Assembly: GCA_031279175.1 (NCBI GenBank)
Contig: JAITJA010000145.1
Location: 1-8,474, forward strand
Length of the DNA stretch: 8,474 nt
Source of the DNA: Odoribacteraceae bacterium
Lineage (GTDB): Bacteria > Bacteroidota > Bacteroidia > Bacteroidales > Marinifilaceae
Reading direction: 5' to 3'
Below, piece after piece: positions 4,722-8,474 of this stretch. Below the pieces are notes generated by a model, which worked only from the letters and a program-made list of their open reading frames with translations, made no database searches and had not been told where the DNA came from. A program made the position numbers and the translations under genes. Position 1 is the first letter of the stretch, and each line of letters begins with the position of its first letter.

Positions 4722-6353
4722 ATGGCAAAAGAGATTAAGTTTAATATCGAAGCGCGTGACTTGCTGAAGAAAGGCGTGGATGAACTGGCCAACGCCGTGA
4801 AGATTACCCTCGGTCCCAAGGGGCGTAACGTGGTTATCGAGAAAAAATTCGGCGCACCGCAAATCACGAAAGACGGGGTGACCGTGGCAAAAGAGATCGA
4901 GCTTGCCGATTCTTACGCTAACATCGGCGCGCACATGGTGAAAGAGGTAGCCTCCAAGACAGGGGACGATGCCGGTGACGGCACGACCACGGCTACCATC
5001 CTTGCCCAGTCCATCATCAACGTGGGACTGAAGAACGTGACCGCCGGTGCTAACCCGATGGACCTGAAACGGGGTATCGACAAGGCCGTGGCCGCCGTCG
5101 TGTCAAGTCTGGAAGCGCAAAAAGAGGACGTGGGAGAGGATTACGAGAAGATCCGCCAGGTTGCCCGCGTCTCTGCTAATGGCGACGACTCTATTGGTCA
5201 GCTCATCGCCGAGGCCATGAAGAAAGTCTCCAAGGAGGGCGTCATCACGGTCGAAGAGGCCAAGGGGATCGAGACCGAGGTAAAGGTCGTCGAGGGTATG
5301 CAGTTCGACAGGGGATACATCTCCGCGTACTTCGTTACCGACACCGAGAAGATGCAGACCTATTTCGACAGCCCTTACATCCTGCTGTACGACAAAAAGG
5401 TCTCCACGATGAAAGAGTTACTCCCGATCCTGGAGCCGGTAGCACAATCGGGCCGCGCCCTGCTGATCGTGGCAGAAGACGTGGAGAGCGAGGCGCTGAC
5501 CACGTTGGTAGTAAACCGCCTGCGCGGGTCGTTGAAGATCGCCGCCGTGAAAGCCCCCGGGTTCGGTGACCGTCGGAAAGAGATGCTGGAAGACCTGGCC
5601 GTCCTGACGGGAGGCGTGGTGATCTCCGAGGAAAAGGGGATCAAGTTGGAAAACGCGACCATCGACATGCTTGGTAAGGCCGAGAAGGTAACCATCGACA
5701 AGGAAAACACCACCATCGTCAATGGAGCCGGTAGCAAGAGAGCCATCGAGGATCGCATCACGCAAATCAAGAAATTGATCGAGACCACCACCTCCGACTA
5801 CGATAAGGAGAAGCTCCAGGAGCGCCTTGCCAAATTGTCCGGTGGCGTGGCCGTCCTCTACGTTGGTGCTGCCTCAGAGATCGAGATGAAGGAGAAGAAA
5901 GACCGTGTCGACGACGCCTTGAGCGCCACGCGCGCTGCTATCGAGGAAGGATTCGTGGCTGGTGGTGGCGTGGCATACGTCCGTGCCATCCCGTCGCTGG
6001 AGCAGTTGAAGGGAGACAACGAGGACGAGTGCACCGGTATTGACATCATCAAGCGCGCCATTGAAGAGCCGCTTCGCCAGATCGCCGTCAACGCGGGCGT
6101 CGAGGGAGCTGTCGTGGTAAACAAGGTAAAAGAAGGCAAGGGTGACTTCGGGTACAACGCCCGCACGGGTGAATTCCAGAATCTGAAAGAAGCTGGCGTG
6201 ATCGACCCGAAGAAAGTCGCGCGCGTTGCCCTGGAAAACGCGGCCTCGATTGCCGGGATGTTCTTGACCACCGAGTGCGTGCTGGTAGAAGAGAAGAAAG
6301 ACGAACCTGCAGCTCCTGCCGGAATGGGCGGTGGGATGCCAGGCATGATGTAA
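4722..6353 (+). CDS. groEL: 60-kDa chaperonin GroEL
   Basis: GroEL is the double-ring ATP-dependent folding machine. The 543-residue product is full length. ATP-site features include TLGPKGRNVVI (29-39), KDGVTVAKEIEL with Asp51, and DGTTT (86-90) inside GDDAGDGTTTATILAQ. The apical domain contains the YISAYFVTD segment and APGFGDRRKEML. The chaperonin signature AAIEEGFVAGGGVAY lies near residues 404-418, followed by the equatorial C-terminal half. It ends in the usual Gly/Met tail, GMGGGMPGMM. It follows groES by 27 bp with an AT-rich spacer, and an intrinsic terminator begins 17 bp after its stop. Nothing in the sequence suggests a specialised or duplicated copy; it reads as the housekeeping chaperonin. 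Confidence 0.98.
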   Translation: MAKEIKFNIEARDLLKKGVDELANAVKITLGPKGRNVVIEKKFGAPQITKDGVTVAKEIELADSYANIGAHMVKEVASKTGDDAGDGTTTATILAQSIINVGLKNVTAGANPMDLKRGIDKAVAAVVSSLEAQKEDVGEDYEKIRQVARVSANGDDSIGQLIAEAMKKVSKEGVITVEEAKGIETEVKVVEGMQFDRGYISAYFVTDTEKMQTYFDSPYILLYDKKVSTMKELLPILEPVAQSGRALLIVAEDVESEALTTLVVNRLRGSLKIAAVKAPGFGDRRKEMLEDLAVLTGGVVISEEKGIKLENATIDMLGKAEKVTIDKENTTIVNGAGSKRAIEDRITQIKKLIETTTSDYDKEKLQERLAKLSGGVAVLYVGAASEIEMKEKKDRVDDALSATRAAIEEGFVAGGGVAYVRAIPSLEQLKGDNEDECTGIDIIKRAIEEPLRQIAVNAGVEGAVVVNKVKEGKGDFGYNARTGEFQNLKEAGVIDPKKVARVALENAASIAGMFLTTECVLVEEKKDEPAAPAGMGGGMPGMM

Positions 6354-6369
6354 CGCGTGTTGCGTGAAT

Positions 6370-6404
6370 AAAAGAGGGCCTCTCGAGGGCCCTTTTTTAT
6401 TTTC
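6370..6404 (+). terminator. Intrinsic terminator after groEL
   Basis: AAAAGAGGGCC (6370-6380) pairs with GGCCCTTTTTT (6388-6398), one pair being a G-U wobble, around a 7-nt loop. The T-rich stretch continues to about 6404. The GC core next to the T-run makes this a strong rho-independent terminator that ends groES-groEL before the GlyRS gene. Confidence 0.88.
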
Positions 6405-6408
6405 TTTT

Positions 6409-6416
6409 TACCTTTG
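6409..6416 (+). promoter_or_regulatory. Bacteroidetes -7 promoter element for the GlyRS gene
   Basis: TACCTTTG is an exact match to TAnnTTTG. It ends 26 bp before the GlyRS ATG, giving a leader of about 20 nt. It follows directly on the groEL terminator, which is where a new promoter would be needed. A clear TTTG -33 partner is lacking, because that position falls inside the terminator hairpin. Confidence 0.6.
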
Positions 6417-6442
6417 CCCGGAACCTCAAAAAACGAATCAAC

Positions 6443-7990
6443 ATGGCACAAGAAGATATTTTCAAGAAACTGGTCGCGCACTGCAAGGAATACGGGTACG
6501 TCTTCCCCTCCTCGGAGATATACGACGGCTTGGGAGCGGTTTACGACTACGGGCAGCACGGCGTGGAATTAAAGAACAACATCAAGCGCTACTGGTGGGA
6601 TTCCATGATATTGCTACACGAGAACGTCGTCGGTTTAGACTCGGCGATCTTCATGCACCCCACGACATGGAAAGCATCCGGGCACGTGGACGCCTTCAAC
6701 GACCCGTTGATTGACAACAAGGACTCCAAGAAACGCTATCGCGCCGACGTGCTGATCGAGGAACACGTCGCCAAGTACGAGGAAAAAGCCGAGAAAGAGA
6801 TAGAAAAAGCACGCGAACGCTTCGGTGATCGTTTCGACGAGCCACTCTTCCGGCAAACAAACCCGAGGGTAGCGGCACATCTCGAGAAAAGAGACGCCCT
6901 CGTTGCCCGTCTATCCGCCGCGTTAAACGCGAACGACCTCGCGGAACTCCGCCAGATCATCATCGACAACCAGATCGTCTGCCCGGTCAGCGGCACGTGC
7001 AACTGGACAGAAGTGCGGCAATTCAACCTCATGTTCGCCACGGAAATGGGATCCACCGCGGAAGGCGCCAGCAAGATCTACCTCCGCCCGGAGACGGCGC
7101 AAGGCATCTTCGTCAACTTCCTGAACGTCCAGAAGAGCGGGCGAATGAAAATCCCCTTTGGCATTGCCCAAATAGGCAAGGCATTTCGCAACGAGATTAT
7201 CGCCCGGCAATTCATCTTCCGCGTGAGAGAATTCGAGCAGATGGAAATGCAATTCTTCGTTCCTCCTGGGTCGGGCATCGAATGGTTCCACCGTTGGAAA
7301 AAGCTCCGGATGCAATGGCACCAGGCACTTGGCTTCGGCGCGGCCTGTTACCGTTTCCACGACCACGACAAACTCGCGCACTACGCCGACGCCGCCACGG
7401 ACATTGAATACCGCTTCCCATTTGGATTCAAGGAAGTCGAGGGAATACATTCCCGCACCGACTTCGACCTGCGTCGCCATCAAGAATTCTCGGGAAAGAA
7501 AATGCAATACTTCGACCCGGGCCTCAACGAATCATACATCCCCCACGTTGTCGAGACCTCCATTGGCGTTGACAGGATGTTCCTGCAAATCATCTCCGCC
7601 GCCTACCGCGAGGAAACCATCGACGACGGGGAAACGCGCGTCCTCCTCGCCTTGCCACCCGCGCTGGCCCCCGTCAAGCTATCCGTGCTACCGCTCGTGA
7701 AGAAAGACGGGCTACCCGAGAAAGCCCGGGAAATCATACAGCAACTACGTCTCGACTGCCGTTGCCTTTACGACGAGAAAGACTCCATCGGCAAGCGATA
7801 CAGGCGGCAAGACGCCATCGGAACGCCCTTCTGCGTCACCGTCGACCACCTCTCGCTCGAGGAAAACACCGTCACCATACGCCATCGAGACACCATGCAG
7901 CAAGAACGTGTCAGCATCGACCGACTACCCGGCATCATCGAGGAAAAAACATCCCTCAAGACACTCCTCCGCCGGCTCGACGCCATCTGA
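6443..7990 (+). CDS. glyQS: Glycine--tRNA ligase (class II, single-chain alpha2 type)
   Basis: The enzyme attaches glycine to tRNA(Gly) using ATP. The 515-residue product is the homodimeric single-chain form, not the alpha-beta tetramer of E. coli. The N-terminal block PSSEIYDGLGAVYDYGQHG (22-40) with KNNIKRYWW gives class II motif 1. RPETAQGIFVNF (215-226) forms the glycine-site region. Motif 2 starts with FRNEI (248-252) and continues through FRVREFEQME. Motif 3 is ETSIGVDRMF (371-380). The anticodon-binding domain (about 408-495) includes LAPVKLSVLPLVKKDG and YDEKDSIGKRYRRQDAIGTP. Residues about 100-175 hold a charged, helical insertion before CPVSG. The start at 6443 matches the family start MAQEDIFKKLV. 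The gene appears to stand alone between the groEL terminator and a convergent lyase gene. Its 3' third is notably C-rich at third positions. Confidence 0.97.
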   Translation: MAQEDIFKKLVAHCKEYGYVFPSSEIYDGLGAVYDYGQHGVELKNNIKRYWWDSMILLHENVVGLDSAIFMHPTTWKASGHVDAFNDPLIDNKDSKKRYRADVLIEEHVAKYEEKAEKEIEKARERFGDRFDEPLFRQTNPRVAAHLEKRDALVARLSAALNANDLAELRQIIIDNQIVCPVSGTCNWTEVRQFNLMFATEMGSTAEGASKIYLRPETAQGIFVNFLNVQKSGRMKIPFGIAQIGKAFRNEIIARQFIFRVREFEQMEMQFFVPPGSGIEWFHRWKKLRMQWHQALGFGAACYRFHDHDKLAHYADAATDIEYRFPFGFKEVEGIHSRTDFDLRRHQEFSGKKMQYFDPGLNESYIPHVVETSIGVDRMFLQIISAAYREETIDDGETRVLLALPPALAPVKLSVLPLVKKDGLPEKAREIIQQLRLDCRCLYDEKDSIGKRYRRQDAIGTPFCVTVDHLSLEENTVTIRHRDTMQQERVSIDRLPGIIEEKTSLKTLLRRLDAI

Positions 7991-8003
7991 CGCGCGAAAC
8001 GAA

Positions 8004-8024
8004 GACGCCCCCGCGAGGGACGTC
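8004..8024. terminator. Weak hairpin between convergent GlyRS and lyase genes
   Basis: GACG (8004-8007) pairs with CGTC (8021-8024), and an inner CCC/GGG stem closes a GCGA loop, with a small internal mismatch between the two stems. Only a short ATTTTC follows on the + strand and TTCGTTTC on the minus strand. The 45-bp gap between the two convergent stops leaves little room for anything else, so it may act as a shared weak terminator. Confidence 0.3.
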
Positions 8025-8035
8025 GTCATTTTCAT

Positions 8036-8474
8036 TCACTCCCCGACATACCTCCCCAGGTGCGGTGGCTGGTTATAGGCCACGTTCTGCACCGCCACGG
8101 CCAGCCGGTACAAGCGATCATGCATCAGCGTGGGCATTCGAACGCGAGTGGGGATAGTCGTCGTGAAAATCATCAACCGTCCCGGGTCATTCCCGTCATA
8201 AAACACCACCTCCTCCCGCCAGTCACCGAGAATATCGGCGCTCAGGCAAGGATTCTGCTTACTCCCGTTAATCGACCGGGCGCCGAAACGCGCGAAATCC
8301 TCCAGTCGTCGCGCCCGCGTCCCGTCCCACTTGTCGATCCGCGTCCCGTCCAGCAGCTCGTCCTGCAAGTCGCCATCCCAGTACACCCGGAAATTCACCG
8401 ATGGTCTATTCGTCGAGATCACCTCACCCTTGATCGAGTACACGCTATCGCTCGCCGAGCTCCAGAACTCGAAA
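8036..8474 (-). CDS. C-terminal part of a PL11-type rhamnogalacturonan lyase (5' end outside window)
   Basis: About 145 codons are visible, running from the window end to TGA at 8036-8038 on the minus strand. The frame is open past the GTG at 8443, so the true start lies beyond the window. Upstream of that codon the product reads FEFWSSASDS. Family landmarks are SADILGDWREEVVFYDG, FTTTIPTRVRMPTLMHD, YRLAVAVQNVAYNQPPH and the terminal GRYVGE. These match the end of the beta-propeller in PL11 lyases, which cut the rhamnogalacturonan I backbone of pectin by beta-elimination, usually with calcium. Such enzymes are typically secreted and encoded in polysaccharide utilisation loci. Here the gene converges on the GlyRS gene, so any such locus would lie to the right of the window. 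Confidence 0.85.
   Translation of the reverse strand, partial: FEFWSSASDSVYSIKGEVISTNRPSVNFRVYWDGDLQDELLDGTRIDKWDGTRARRLEDFARFGARSINGSKQNPCLSADILGDWREEVVFYDGNDPGRLMIFTTTIPTRVRMPTLMHDRLYRLAVAVQNVAYNQPPHLGRYVGE

Noticed and set aside
5858..6559. Long minus-strand ORF of 233 codons across the groEL 3' end
   Set aside because: It lies opposite groEL, its terminator and the GlyRS start, with a serine/threonine/proline-rich product typical of an antisense shadow of a GC-rich gene.
6923..7507. Minus-strand ORF of 194 codons inside the GlyRS gene
   Set aside because: It is fully antisense to a well-supported conserved gene and shows no recognisable domain.

Overview
The window looks like a chromosomal core segment from a Bacteroidales-type bacterium. 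The evidence is the protein set: LptE and SecG of Bacteroidetes type, a single-chain GlyRS with a close Bacteroidales look, an 89-residue GroES, a Bacteroides-expansion-type ECF sigma factor and a PL11-type lyase. A TAnnTTTG -7 promoter element also sits before the GlyRS gene. The base composition is moderately GC-rich by eye, which would suit relatives of Butyricimonas/Odoribacter better than Bacteroides proper. That placement is a guess from recollection, not a search result.

Layout. From 1 to 339 (+) lies the C-terminal end of an SGNH-like protein. It converges on an ECF sigma-factor gene (1026..409, -) that has no FecR anti-sigma gene beside it in the window. A roughly 500-bp divergent spacer (1027-1533) follows; it holds a pair of repeats near the sigma gene, a doubtful 71-codon ORF and a likely promoter. 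Next is a tight four-gene + strand operon: sigma-54 activator, lptE, TPR-like protein and secG, with gaps of 6, 12 and 2 nt. It ends in a clear intrinsic terminator at 4315-4349. Then come groES and groEL (4425-6353), closed by a second clear terminator, and a GlyRS gene (6443-7990) with its own promoter element. The window ends inside a convergent PL11-type rhamnogalacturonan lyase gene (-).

How the genes relate. The middle operon joins a sigma-54 enhancer-binding protein that has no N-terminal sensory domain to envelope-biogenesis genes (LPS export lipoprotein, Sec translocase subunit). Just past that operon's terminator, a sequence resembling a -24/-12 sigma-54 promoter lies 57 bases before groES, and no standard Bacteroidetes promoter was found there. 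The observation most worth testing is that the chaperonin operon may be sigma-54 controlled, possibly by the activator encoded upstream. The -12 half of that site is imperfect, so this remains a hypothesis.

The rest is ordinary housekeeping content. I found no CRISPR array, transposon, tRNA or rRNA, and nothing I would call a new defence or mobile system.
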